From contig CANDKY010000036.1 of the NCBI GenBank assembly GCA_947385425.1, positions 1 through 34,054 of the forward strand: DNA of 34,054 bases. Direction: 5' to 3'. Positions 23,568 to 30,858 of this stretch are shown in pieces. Under the pieces are notes generated by a model. It had not been told where the DNA came from, searched no databases, and was given only the letters and a program-made list of their open reading frames with translations. Every line of letters starts with the position of its first letter. Positions within the stretch are counted from its first letter, which is position 1. A program made the position numbers and the translations under genes. Origin of the DNA: an uncultured Lachnospiraceae bacterium (GTDB lineage Bacteria > Bacillota > Clostridia > Lachnospirales > Lachnospiraceae).

Positions 23568-25325
23568 GTGGTTGATGTAAAGAGCATTGCATATACGACG
23601 GTCCTCGTCAGGGAGGATGGGGAGCAGATGGATTTGTCAGAAATCCTGGAAGATTTAGAAATCGAAGAGGGGGAAAACCAGTGGGCGGAACAGGCCCATT
23701 TTTTTGTGCCTAATATTAGGTACCGGGGGTGCTATATATCCAGCCTTGCAAAGCTAAACTGCATGGTGCTTGTTATGGCATCGGCAGGAGGGGATCCGGA
23801 TGAGGTTTTCCGCGGGACAATTACTGATTGGGAAGTGGCAAGGCGGGACGATGAACACGGGTTTGATGTGTATGCGTATGACAATCTGTACTTTATGCAA
23901 AAAAATGAAGATAACCGCTATTTTTCGGAAGGGACGGGGACAAAGTCGGCCATAATGTCAATCATGGATGCCTGGGGAATACCGGTAGGGAGGTATGAGG
24001 GGCCGGATGTAAAACATGCAAAAACGCTTTTTAAGAACCGTTATATTTCGAAGATGGTGCAGGAACTGCTTGACGATGCGGTAAAAAAGGGCGCCCCGAA
24101 GTGCTGTATCAGGTCGGTTAAGGGGGCTGTGCATTTTGTCCCTAGGGGATCCAACCCAGATGTTTACTGTTTCACAGAGGAAGAAAATATTGAGGTGGCA
24201 TCGGATTCCTACGGGATGAAGAATATCATCACGCGGGTGAAGATTGTAGGGAAAGAGGATTCGGAGGGAAGGGTGCCGATAGAAGCAGTCGTTGATGGGA
24301 GGACGGAGTTTGGCATCCACCAGAGGATATACAACCGTAGCGAGGACGATTCGCTGGATGAGGCGAAGTCGGCGGCAAATGACATCCTGAGGGAGAACGG
24401 GATGCCGGAACGTGTTTCCAAGATAGAAGCCCCGGACGTCCCTTCCATGCGGCGGTGGGATAAGGTATATATAGAAGCTGGGACATTGAAAGGATATTTT
24501 TGGGTGTCTTCCATCACGCACAGGTGCAGTTCCGGGAAGATGAAGCTGCGGGTGGTGCCGGAAGGGAAGGAAAGCAATGATGATTTGTCCAGCCTTCTGG
24601 GGAATGCCATAAACAGCAGTAAAAAGTCGGAACTGCTGATTGATTTTGGCAGCATACAGGATGATATGAGCCTCCGGACGAACACGTTCCCAGACCCGAT
24701 ACCGCAGGGGGATTATTCGGTGCTCAGGCAGCTTACGCTTGGGGAGACAGGGTCTGTTCTGACGCTGACAGCCTGTGACGGGATGCATATGCACGGGCCA
24801 TCCGGCCCGCACGGGCATGGGCATTATAAGCCGTCAGGATTAAACGGTACGGGCGGAAGTGAGCCGCCGCCGATTGCTTTTGCGGCGGTAAAAGAAGAGG
24901 ACATGGATAAACAGCCGAAAAACACGTTGATATCCAAAGCTGTCCAGCAGCTTTTTAACAAGGAGGCGGAGGCAGCGGAAGAGGCAGGGGGGACGTACAC
25001 ATGGCAGGATTTTATGGCGGGGCATCCAAAAGCGGTTGACCCGCAGTTCCTCCCTGAGGACGATGGGAGCCAGTACCCTGCAGGGAGCGGGAGCCCGGTG
25101 CATAAGCACCCGCAGGATGATGTAGGGAGCAGGCACAGGCACCCGGCGGATTCGCGGGAAGTGCATACACATGCAACGTCCCCGGAGTCAAACCATGTAC
25201 ACCAGGTCCTTATACCAGAATCCATGCGGTGGCTGCATCCGGGGGACCGTGTGGTGGTGGCGTGGGTGCAGAATGAAGCGATAGTCCTGGATATAGTAAA
25301 AAAGGCAAGCGTGATAGGCGGATAG
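23568..25325 (+). CDS. Baseplate hub protein (XkdQ-like) fused to His-rich OB-like C-terminus
   Basis: A 585-residue protein starting at GTG 23568. Residues 1-335 match the gpD/XkdQ hub, for example TVLVREDGEQMDLSEILE, FRGTITDWEVARRDDEHGFD and RRWDKVYIEAGTLKGYFWVS. The rest is extra: residues 400-420 hold MHMHG and HGHGH, and residues 510-546 hold HKH, RHRH, HTH and HVH. The end, RWLHPGDRVVVAWVQNEAI, looks like the OB-type XkdR/DUF2577 protein that is a separate gene in PBSX. A fusion of hub with the spike-base protein is inferred, with a metal-binding tip suggested by HxH motifs, as in gpV-type spikes. Confidence 0.82.
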   Translation: MVDVKSIAYTTVLVREDGEQMDLSEILEDLEIEEGENQWAEQAHFFVPNIRYRGCYISSLAKLNCMVLVMASAGGDPDEVFRGTITDWEVARRDDEHGFDVYAYDNLYFMQKNEDNRYFSEGTGTKSAIMSIMDAWGIPVGRYEGPDVKHAKTLFKNRYISKMVQELLDDAVKKGAPKCCIRSVKGAVHFVPRGSNPDVYCFTEEENIEVASDSYGMKNIITRVKIVGKEDSEGRVPIEAVVDGRTEFGIHQRIYNRSEDDSLDEAKSAANDILRENGMPERVSKIEAPDVPSMRRWDKVYIEAGTLKGYFWVSSITHRCSSGKMKLRVVPEGKESNDDLSSLLGNAINSSKKSELLIDFGSIQDDMSLRTNTFPDPIPQGDYSVLRQLTLGETGSVLTLTACDGMHMHGPSGPHGHGHYKPSGLNGTGGSEPPPIAFAAVKEEDMDKQPKNTLISKAVQQLFNKEAEAAEEAGGTYTWQDFMAGHPKAVDPQFLPEDDGSQYPAGSGSPVHKHPQDDVGSRHRHPADSREVHTHATSPESNHVHQVLIPESMRWLHPGDRVVVAWVQNEAIVLDIVKKASVIGG

Positions 25326-25337
25326 GAGGCGGTATAT

Positions 25338-25778
25338 ATGGCAGGGCTGTTCCCGGTATTTGACGTACCGGAAGTTGTGGGGAAAGGAAAGGAGAGGCAG
25401 AAGTATAACCCTTCTGTGTATTTTGATTTTGAACTGGGGGATTTCCGGCGGGACGGGGCGCACCGTATGGCAGTGGCTGATGGGAAAGAGGCATATATGC
25501 AGTGGTGCAGGAAGATGGTGGAAACGGAACGTTTTTCCTGCCTTGCGTATGGTACGGATACCGGGGTTGAGATGCAGGATGCACTTGGCAGGGGTGACCA
25601 TGGCGCTGTTGAGTCTGCCGTGGAAAGGACTATCACGGAAGCCCTGATGGCCAACCCGAAAACGGAGTATGTCAGGGAGTTTGAATTTGGCTGGTCCGGG
25701 GATGGCCTGGCAGTGTCTTTTACCGTCAAGGGGAAAGAATACGATGAACAGAAATTGAGGACGCTGGCAAAAGCGTAA
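25338..25778 (+). CDS. Baseplate wedge protein, gp25/XkdS-like (DUF2634)
   Basis: A 146-residue protein starting at ATG 25338 after AGGAGG. Segments FDFELGDFRRDGAHRMAVADGKEAYMQWCRKM and TERFSCLAYGTDTGVEMQDA match the DUF2634/XkdS group, which corresponds to T4 gp25, the sheath-initiating wedge subunit. The gene follows the hub and precedes baseplate J, as in PBSX and Mu-like phages. Confidence 0.85.
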   Translation: MAGLFPVFDVPEVVGKGKERQKYNPSVYFDFELGDFRRDGAHRMAVADGKEAYMQWCRKMVETERFSCLAYGTDTGVEMQDALGRGDHGAVESAVERTITEALMANPKTEYVREFEFGWSGDGLAVSFTVKGKEYDEQKLRTLAKA

Positions 25779-25794
25779 AGGAGGGGTGTTGGGG

Positions 25795-26919
25795 ATGGAA
25801 ATTCCGGAATTTACCCTGCCTGACTGGCTGGAAAACTGTGATGCGGACACCATACTGCAGAGGATGATGGATAAGCTCCCGCCGGACATGGACAGGACGG
25901 AGGGAGGCTTCCCTTGGGATTTTACGGCGCCGGCTGCCTTGGAAGTGTCGGAACTGCTGCAGTTTTATATCCCGGAAACCTTAAAAACTATGCATCCCAT
26001 GTGGGCGTATGGGAGATGGCTTGATTACCATGCACAGGGGGTTGGCACGGAAAGGAAAAAGGCAAACCCTGCATCCGGGGTGGTGAGGGTTTCCGGGGTT
26101 GCCGGGACGGCCATACCGGAAGGTTTCCGGTTTGCGGTTCCTACAGACGGGACAGTGCCAGCAGTAGAGTTTTATGCATCCTGCAGCTGCCAGATTGGGG
26201 TAGAAGGGTATGTGGACATTGAAGTGGTTGCTGTAGAGCCGGGAACCAGGGGGAATGTTGCGGCCGGGACGGTTGCAGTCATGCCGGAGCCGGTTTCCGG
26301 CATTAAAAGCATCAGCAATCCGGAAAGGATAACGGGAGGCACGGCAGAGGAAAACGATGAGAGTTTAAGGAAAAGGATACAGGAAATTAACAGTTCGGCA
26401 GGGATGTCTTTTGTCGGGTGCGTGGCGGACTACAGGAGGTGGGCAATGGAGGTTCCCGGTGTCGGTGATGTTTTTGTAATACCACAATGGGATCCAGACA
26501 CGCCTAACAGCGTGAAGGTGGTCTGCATGGACTATAACGGGGAGCCTGCCAACGCGCATATCCTGCAGGCGGTTTACGACCATATCTACTCGGACAATGA
26601 CAATGACCGTCTGTGTCCGATTGGTGCAATCCTAACAGTGGCGCCGCCTTCCCCGGTGGATATCAGTATTTCTGCAAGGGTCAGGATAGAGGTTGGGGAA
26701 GTAAGGGAAACAGTATACGGGAGGTTCCTGGAAAATTTGCGGAGGTATTATAATACCGCGAAAAATGAAAAAGTGGTCAAGTACTCCATGGTTGGCGCGA
26801 TACTGGTAAACACGCCGGGGGTATATGACTATATGGATCTGGCCATCAACGATGCGGAAGGCAATATCCCGCTCGGGGATGATGAGTACCCGGTGACAAG
26901 GCTGGTGGAATGGAGGTGA
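25795..26919 (+). CDS. Baseplate J-like wedge protein (XkdT/gp47)
   Basis: A 374-residue wedge protein, equivalent to T4 gp6. ATG 25795 is used because AAGGAGGGG ends about 9 bases before; GTG 25786 and TTG 25789 are possible. Typical parts are GGFPWDFTAPAALEVSELLQFY, WLDYHAQGVGTERKKANPASG, GTAIPEGFRF, ITGGTAEENDESLRKRI and a C-terminal PLGDDEYPVTRLVEW. Baseplate J proteins dimerise to form the wedges that trigger sheath contraction. Confidence 0.92.
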   Translation: MEIPEFTLPDWLENCDADTILQRMMDKLPPDMDRTEGGFPWDFTAPAALEVSELLQFYIPETLKTMHPMWAYGRWLDYHAQGVGTERKKANPASGVVRVSGVAGTAIPEGFRFAVPTDGTVPAVEFYASCSCQIGVEGYVDIEVVAVEPGTRGNVAAGTVAVMPEPVSGIKSISNPERITGGTAEENDESLRKRIQEINSSAGMSFVGCVADYRRWAMEVPGVGDVFVIPQWDPDTPNSVKVVCMDYNGEPANAHILQAVYDHIYSDNDNDRLCPIGAILTVAPPSPVDISISARVRIEVGEVRETVYGRFLENLRRYYNTAKNEKVVKYSMVGAILVNTPGVYDYMDLAINDAEGNIPLGDDEYPVTRLVEWR

Positions 26920-26926
26920 GAAGGCC

Positions 26927-27565
26927 ATGGGGACAGACCTGGACAATTTCCCGACTTCGGGCACGGCAAGGCGTATGATGTCAAGGATAACGCCGATATA
27001 CGGGAAGTCATATGTGGCGAAGTGGATTTTTGAGGTGATGGGGTGTGAATTTGACGGCGTAAAGGGCAGGATGGATGAACTGAGGCTGCAGACATCCCCG
27101 GAAACGGCCACCTGGGGGCTGAAATACTGGGAGCAGCGTTACGGGATATACCCCGGGCCTGCATCGCTGGAAGAAAGGCGCAGGAGGGTCAGGGCAAAGC
27201 GCATTGCGCGGATGCCGATGAACCCGGAAAGGATGGCACGGATACTGTCTGCTGCTTACGGGTGCCCGGCAGGCGTGGAGGAAAACGTGGCTCCGTATAC
27301 TTTCCGGGTGGGGCTGGAAAGGGATGGCACCATACCGCTGAACATTGTGGATCTGCTTGCGTTAATCCACGAAATCAAGCCAGCACACCAGACATGCCGG
27401 ATCTGTTTTTCCATGGGACAGAAGGTTTATGCTGGCGCGGGGGTGTGGGCAGTATACCGGCCGGCGGCAGTCATGGACGGGTACAGCGCCCGGAGGGAGG
27501 CAGTGCTGCAGGTGCGGCACAGTGCGGCGGTGGCACAGGTAAGCAGGCAGGTAATAAGGAACTGA
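26927..27565 (+). CDS. Baseplate protein, YmfQ/DUF2313-like (XkdU)
   Basis: A 212-residue protein starting at ATG 26927, with GGAGGTGAG upstream. It has the DUF2313 pattern: an early helical region KSYVAKWIFEVMGCEFDGVK, then LKYWEQRYGIYPGPASLEERRRRVRAKR and a C-terminal half rich in small residues. It connects the baseplate wedge to the receptor-binding proteins in Mu-like (gp48) and PBSX phages. It follows baseplate J directly. Confidence 0.85.
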   Translation: MGTDLDNFPTSGTARRMMSRITPIYGKSYVAKWIFEVMGCEFDGVKGRMDELRLQTSPETATWGLKYWEQRYGIYPGPASLEERRRRVRAKRIARMPMNPERMARILSAAYGCPAGVEENVAPYTFRVGLERDGTIPLNIVDLLALIHEIKPAHQTCRICFSMGQKVYAGAGVWAVYRPAAVMDGYSARREAVLQVRHSAAVAQVSRQVIRN

Positions 27566-27591
27566 GGATATAAAGACAGGGAGGGGTGGAT

Positions 27592-28422
27592 ATGCCGCAA
27601 CTTTTTAACAATGCCGTGATTACGGATGGCGGCGCGGCGCTCTTAGCCATGGCACAGGCGGGGCAGGCCAAAGTAAAGTTTACGCGCATGGCAGTGGGGG
27701 ACGGGGTTTATGCCGCAGCGGAAAAGGATATGCGGTTTCTGCAGGCTGCAACCAGGCTTAAGGCGGAAAGGAACAGTTACCATTTGTCCGGGATTGAGGT
27801 TGTTTCCGGCCACAGCGTAAAGCTGACGGCGCTCATCACAAACCAGGATCCGGCCACATCAGCCACGCTGATAGATGCCGGGTACTATATCAATGAGCTG
27901 GGCATCTTTGCAAAGCCGGATGTGGCGGGCGGGCAGGAGGTGCTTTACAGCATAGCGGTTACGGCCGGGGACCATGGGGATTATATGCCGCCGTATAACG
28001 GGTACCATCCGGCGCAGATCATACAGGACTATTATGTGACGGTGGACAATTCTGCTGAGGCTGTTATCCAGGCGGGGACGGGTGCGGTGGCGCTGGCTGA
28101 GGATCTACAAGTGCTTAAGGAGCAAGTTGAACAGCACGCGGCCGGAAATGATCGGGAATTTGCACGGATATGGGGATTCCTGGGGGATTTGTACTGCCTG
28201 GCAGTGGAGATGGATATTGATAATATCATTGGGGGAACATATGTGGATGATGATACCACGGGAGGGGGATTTTTTGAAGTCGGTACAGATGGGGATATAG
28301 ATGCTATTATTAATGGAAGTTATGTGGGGGCAGATACAGGGACAGGCGGTGGTGGCGCCCAGGGGGGCGTGACTGGCCAGATGATAACAGAAATTGTGGA
28401 TAATGCATTCAGGGAGGTATAA
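27592..28422 (+). CDS. Tail fibre/collar protein (DUF3751-like N-terminus)
   Basis: A 276-residue protein. ATG 27592 is preferred over in-frame GTG 27586 for its distance from GGAGGGG. Residues 1-150 are the phage tail-collar fibre domain, with NAVITDGGAALLAMAQAGQAK, FTRMAVGDGVY and GYYINELGIFAKPD. The C-terminal part carries two imperfect DIDxII units (DIDNIIGGTYV and DIDAIINGSYV) with DDTTGG and DTGTGG loops, then TEIVDNAFREV. It probably attaches the later fibre proteins to the baseplate. The DIDNII motif occurs again at the end of the next gene. Confidence 0.82.
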   Translation: MPQLFNNAVITDGGAALLAMAQAGQAKVKFTRMAVGDGVYAAAEKDMRFLQAATRLKAERNSYHLSGIEVVSGHSVKLTALITNQDPATSATLIDAGYYINELGIFAKPDVAGGQEVLYSIAVTAGDHGDYMPPYNGYHPAQIIQDYYVTVDNSAEAVIQAGTGAVALAEDLQVLKEQVEQHAAGNDREFARIWGFLGDLYCLAVEMDIDNIIGGTYVDDDTTGGGFFEVGTDGDIDAIINGSYVGADTGTGGGGAQGGVTGQMITEIVDNAFREV

Positions 28423-28425
28423 TTT

Positions 28426-28737
28426 ATGACAAACATAACAAAGGAATTGCTGGCGGATTTTGCAGGGAAATTTGCGAACAAGGTGGCAGACATTTTTGCA
28501 AAGAAGACGGATATCCCGAAATCGCTTCCGGCTGACGGAGGGGATGCTGAGACGGTGAACGGGCATACGGTGGATGAGAATGTGCCTGAAGGAGCCAAAT
28601 TTATGGATACGACATACCAGGATGCAACTGCAAGCGTGGCTGGCCTTATGAGCGCGACAGATAAAGAAAAGCTGGACGGCATGACGGAGGCAACGGAAAC
28701 GGATATAGATAATATCATTGCAAACCTTTTTAAATAG
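28426..28737 (+). CDS. Short tail-fibre-associated protein
   Basis: A 103-residue protein starting at ATG 28426, 4 bases after the fibre stop, with GGGAGG upstream. It contains LPADGGDAETVNGHTVDENVP and ASVAGLMSATDKEKLDGMTE, motifs common in phage fibre shafts, and ends with ETDIDNIIANLFK. This last motif repeats at the DNA level a 19-bp stretch of the previous gene with one mismatch, so the two fibre genes probably exchanged or duplicated sequence. It may be a shaft segment or adapter. Confidence 0.72.
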   Translation: MTNITKELLADFAGKFANKVADIFAKKTDIPKSLPADGGDAETVNGHTVDENVPEGAKFMDTTYQDATASVAGLMSATDKEKLDGMTEATETDIDNIIANLFK

Positions 28738-28751
28738 TCTGGAGGTGCAGG

Positions 28752-29225
28752 ATGAAACTTGTAACAACGAATTTATTGAACCGGTTTTGGAAGAATGGTG
28801 TGAAACCGATTTTGACATCACTCGGAAATAAAATTGAAACATCAAAGATAGTAAATAATATGATGACAACAGTTGCAGGGTATGTTCTTGATGCACGGGT
28901 AGGAAAAACATTACATGATAAAGATGTCGAATTGGAGAATGCAGTTAATGAGATAAACAGCAATTTAGGCGGATTTTCCGTAAAAAGTGCTATGGGCGCT
29001 GAAATCCGGGATGCCAATGCCGCTGAGATGGGAATTTATCATATTGGAGAACGGATGCCAAACTCGGCTTTTACCTTTTGGTCAACCATTATCGCTACAT
29101 CATTTCGAGGCGGATGGATCCAACAAATAGCGTTGCCATGGTCAGCCGGTGAAAAGAAAATTGCATACCGGGTTAAAAATTCTGATGGCTGGCAAAGCTG
29201 GCATTATATTAATTTTGATAATTAA
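28752..29225 (+). CDS. Tail fibre protein with invertible C-terminus, current orientation
   Basis: A 157-residue protein, ATG 28752 after GGAGG. Residues 1-66 are a constant part with a helical section (KPILTSLGNKIETSKIV). At codon 67 the reading enters the 19-bp repeat 28950-28968, coding EINSNL. The following 85 residues resemble a pyocin-knob type tail-fibre tip: GIYHIGERMPNS, TFWSTIIATSFRGGWIQQIALP and VKNSDGWQSWHYINFDN. The stop at 29223-29225 is 5 bases from the stop of the opposite-strand cassette. The repeat at the domain border makes the C-terminus swappable by inversion. Role in receptor binding is inferred from fold and position. Confidence 0.85.
   Translation: MKLVTTNLLNRFWKNGVKPILTSLGNKIETSKIVNNMMTTVAGYVLDARVGKTLHDKDVELENAVNEINSNLGGFSVKSAMGAEIRDANAAEMGIYHIGERMPNSAFTFWSTIIATSFRGGWIQQIALPWSAGEKKIAYRVKNSDGWQSWHYINFDN
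28950..28968 (+). repeat. Left inverted repeat of fibre inversion segment
   Basis: GAGATAAACAGCAATTTAG, identical to the reverse complement of 29521-29539. A further CAGTT.A. outside it also matches apart from two bases (28942-28949 region). Sequence similarity stops abruptly on the inner side, so this is the probable crossover region. Confidence 0.85.
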
Positions 29226-29230
29226 TTATT

Positions 29231-29539
29231 TTAGGCAGCTACAAAAGAGTCAGATAACCTCAGTATTTCGGTGGTAGCGGCTCCGCCAAAGTAAACCTCA
29301 AACTTCCCGTTTGTATTGATTCGGTACCACCCATTCGCGTTAAAACCAATAATCCCGCCATGGATTGTTGCAGATGGACGGTATCCCGTGGGTAGCGTGG
29401 CTATTGTCTGCCATGTGCCGACTTTTGCGGCGGTGTGCTCATAATTTTTCCCGCAGGTTACGGTTACGATTTTACCCCATCTTGCATAAGTTATGATACC
29501 GTTACTTCCTGTTTTAACTTCTAAATTGCTGTTTATCTC
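29231..29539 (-). other. Silent alternative tail-fibre C-terminal cassette
   Basis: The minus strand is open for 103 codons from the repeat to TAA at 29233-29231, and has no start codon: going upstream it meets a stop at codon -8 with no ATG, GTG or TTG between. It begins EINSNL like the expressed fibre, then EVKTGSNGIITYARWGKIVT and later TLPTGYRPSATIHGGIIGFN, NGWYRINTNGKFEVYFGG and DSFVAA, typical of phage fibre distal domains. If inverted, it joins in frame to residues 1-66 of the 28752 gene, giving 168 residues. It has no promoter or ribosome site of its own. Confidence 0.82.
29521..29539 (-). repeat. Right inverted repeat of fibre inversion segment
   Basis: Read on the minus strand it is GAGATAAACAGCAATTTAG, the exact copy of the left arm. 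The two arms define a 590-bp segment (28950-29539). Confidence 0.85.
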
Positions 29540-29551
29540 TTCAACTGATGG

Positions 29552-29576
29552 AAGACCCTTGTGGTCTTATTTTTTT
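29552..29576 (+). terminator. Terminator outside the invertible segment
   Basis: A 6-bp stem AAGACC (29552-29557) with GGTCTT (29563-29568), a 5-base loop and a run of seven T after one A. It lies just outside the right repeat, so the fibre message ends here in both orientations. Confidence 0.7.
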
Positions 29577-29595
29577 ATAAAAGGAGGATATTATC

Positions 29596-29988
29596 ATGGA
29601 TCATGACAAATTAGTTTTAAGAGATGGGACAGAAATCATACTTGAATCATCCCAGGGAATTGGAACATTGCATGTTACCGTAGAAAGCAAAAGTGCAGCT
29701 TGCGCTTTATGGGAAGGTTTTACAAAGGATAATCTGTCAGTAGTAACAGTAAAAAATTCGGCGGGCGAGACTACAGGAGTTTATAAGGATATGGTTCTTG
29801 ACCATATCACAGGAACTGAAAACCAAGATGGCATGGTGAAGATCATGTTCAGCCTACGTGAGAGAACGGCGCAGGAAATTTTAGAGGAAAGAATTGCAGC
29901 TCTGGAGGAAGGACAACAGATACAGGATGCTGGGATTGGTGATTTAGGGCAGGCAATATCTGACATGATGGAAGGAGGAGTGCAGTAA
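29596..29988 (+). CDS. Hypothetical phage protein downstream of fibre
   Basis: A 130-residue protein starting at ATG 29596 with AAAGGAGG upstream. Residues 1-90 are beta-rich (LVLRDGTEIILESSQGIGTLHV and GVYKDMVLDHITG); residues 90-125 form a helix likely to be a coiled coil (AQEILEERIAALEEGQQIQDAGI). It is found next to XkdX-like genes in gut clostridial prophages as far as I recall; its role may be baseplate or fibre assembly. The stop overlaps the next start in TAATG. Confidence 0.68.
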   Translation: MDHDKLVLRDGTEIILESSQGIGTLHVTVESKSAACALWEGFTKDNLSVVTVKNSAGETTGVYKDMVLDHITGTENQDGMVKIMFSLRERTAQEILEERIAALEEGQQIQDAGIGDLGQAISDMMEGGVQ

Positions 29989-30116
29989 TGGGGAGCTTTT
30001 ATGGAAAGAAAATCCGTATAGGTGAGATTAATCCCAAAACCGGGACAGCATGGGCATTGGAAGACGTGCCGACGTACTGGGTAGCAGTGACTAAAAAGTG
30101 GCTGGAACAAAACTGA
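29988..30116 (+). CDS. XkdX-like small phage protein
   Basis: A 42-residue protein, MGSFYGKKIRIGEINP onward, ending VTKKWLEQN. It starts in the TAATG overlap with the preceding gene. Length, the W-rich PTYWVAVTKKWL end and position between fibre and lysis genes fit the XkdX family of PBSX. Function is unknown. Confidence 0.7.
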   Translation: MGSFYGKKIRIGEINPKTGTAWALEDVPTYWVAVTKKWLEQN

Positions 30117-30124
30117 TATGTGGG

Positions 30125-30157
30125 AGGGCTGGCAGGTTAGGGTTTGCCAGCCCTTTT
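30125..30157 (+). terminator. Terminator after tail genes
   Basis: A 10-bp stem AGGGCTGGCA (30125-30134) with TGCCAGCCCT (30145-30154), a 10-base loop, then TTTT. It separates the tail genes from the lysis cassette, whose first ribosome site is only 10 bases later. Confidence 0.8.
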
Positions 30158-30179
30158 GTGTAAGAAAGGAGATGGTATT

Positions 30180-30500
30180 TTGGAGATGGCAGCACTTATT
30201 ATGGCCATGGGTATCCCATCAGGGATAACAGGGTTCTGTTTCTGGATGTTGGAGCGGAAGATGGAAAGGCGAGAAAGGGAGCGGGAGAAAAAAGAAGATG
30301 TCAGGGAAAAGCAGGAGTTTCTGCTTGTTAAGGGTATAGGAGCCGCTATTGCGTTGGGTGAAGCGACAGCGGAAGCGGTTTCCAGGATTCCAGACGCAAA
30401 CTGTAATGGCGATATGCATGCTGCATTAGAGTATGCGAGAGAAGTTAAGCATGAACAGAAAGATTTTTTGACGCAGCAGGGTATTGGGGCTATATATTGA
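30180..30500 (+). CDS. Small membrane-anchored phage protein near holin
   Basis: A 106-residue protein. TTG 30180 is chosen because AAAGGAG is 8-9 bases upstream, though ATG 30186 is possible. Residues 1-20 are hydrophobic (MAALIMAMGIPSGITGFCFW) and probably cross the membrane; a strongly charged helix (ERKMERREREREKKEDVREK) follows. The C-terminal part has GIGAAIALGEATAEAV, CNGDMHAALEYA and HEQKDFLTQQGI. It lies before the holin, so a lysis role (holin partner or antiholin) is possible but unproven. Confidence 0.65.
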   Translation: MEMAALIMAMGIPSGITGFCFWMLERKMERREREREKKEDVREKQEFLLVKGIGAAIALGEATAEAVSRIPDANCNGDMHAALEYAREVKHEQKDFLTQQGIGAIY

Positions 30501-30548
30501 CTGCCCCATGGCATGTAAAGGTTTAATAGGGAGATTTAGGAGGTAAGT

Positions 30549-30791
30549 ATGAAAGGTATTGATTGGAAAAGAAAGCTGACAAGCAGGAAGCTGTGGACGG
30601 CAGTAGGGTCATTTGCATCTATGATGATTGTAGCTACGGGAGGGACAGAGAGTACTGCTGTCCAGGTGACAGGGTTGATTATGGCCGGCGCAACTGTGGT
30701 TGCATACATAATCGGGGAAGGGTTGACAGATTCGGCCAACGCTGGGATAGAAGTTGGTCTGGAGGTTGAAGAGGAAGATAAAGCTGAATAG
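30549..30791 (+). CDS. Phage holin
   Basis: An 80-residue protein starting at ATG 30549 after AGGAGG. A basic N-terminus (DWKRKLTSRKLW) is followed by two hydrophobic segments at about residues 17-32 and 38-56 and an acidic tail EVEEEDKAE. This is the layout of small phage holins that form lesions in the membrane at the end of infection. It lies directly before the endolysin gene. The exact holin family is not certain. Confidence 0.78.
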   Translation: MKGIDWKRKLTSRKLWTAVGSFASMMIVATGGTESTAVQVTGLIMAGATVVAYIIGEGLTDSANAGIEVGLEVEEEDKAE

Positions 30792-30858
30792 TGAATGTTG
30801 GAATGCCTGGGTGTATTGTATAAGCCTGGGCATTCTTTTATCCGGAAAGGAGTATTGT

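Larger units (their letters stand above)
28950..29539. mobile_element. Putative invertible DNA segment (tail fibre switch)
   Basis: A 590-bp interval bounded by 19-bp perfect inverted repeats, with two fibre C-termini tail to tail and 5 bases between their stops. Inversion exchanges the C-terminus of the fibre gene. No recombinase gene is next to it or elsewhere in the window. Confidence 0.75.

Noticed and set aside
28752-29595. Diversity-generating retroelement acting on the fibre
   Set aside because: No reverse transcriptase, no template/variable repeat pair in direct orientation and no adenine-biased differences; the repeats are inverted and exact.
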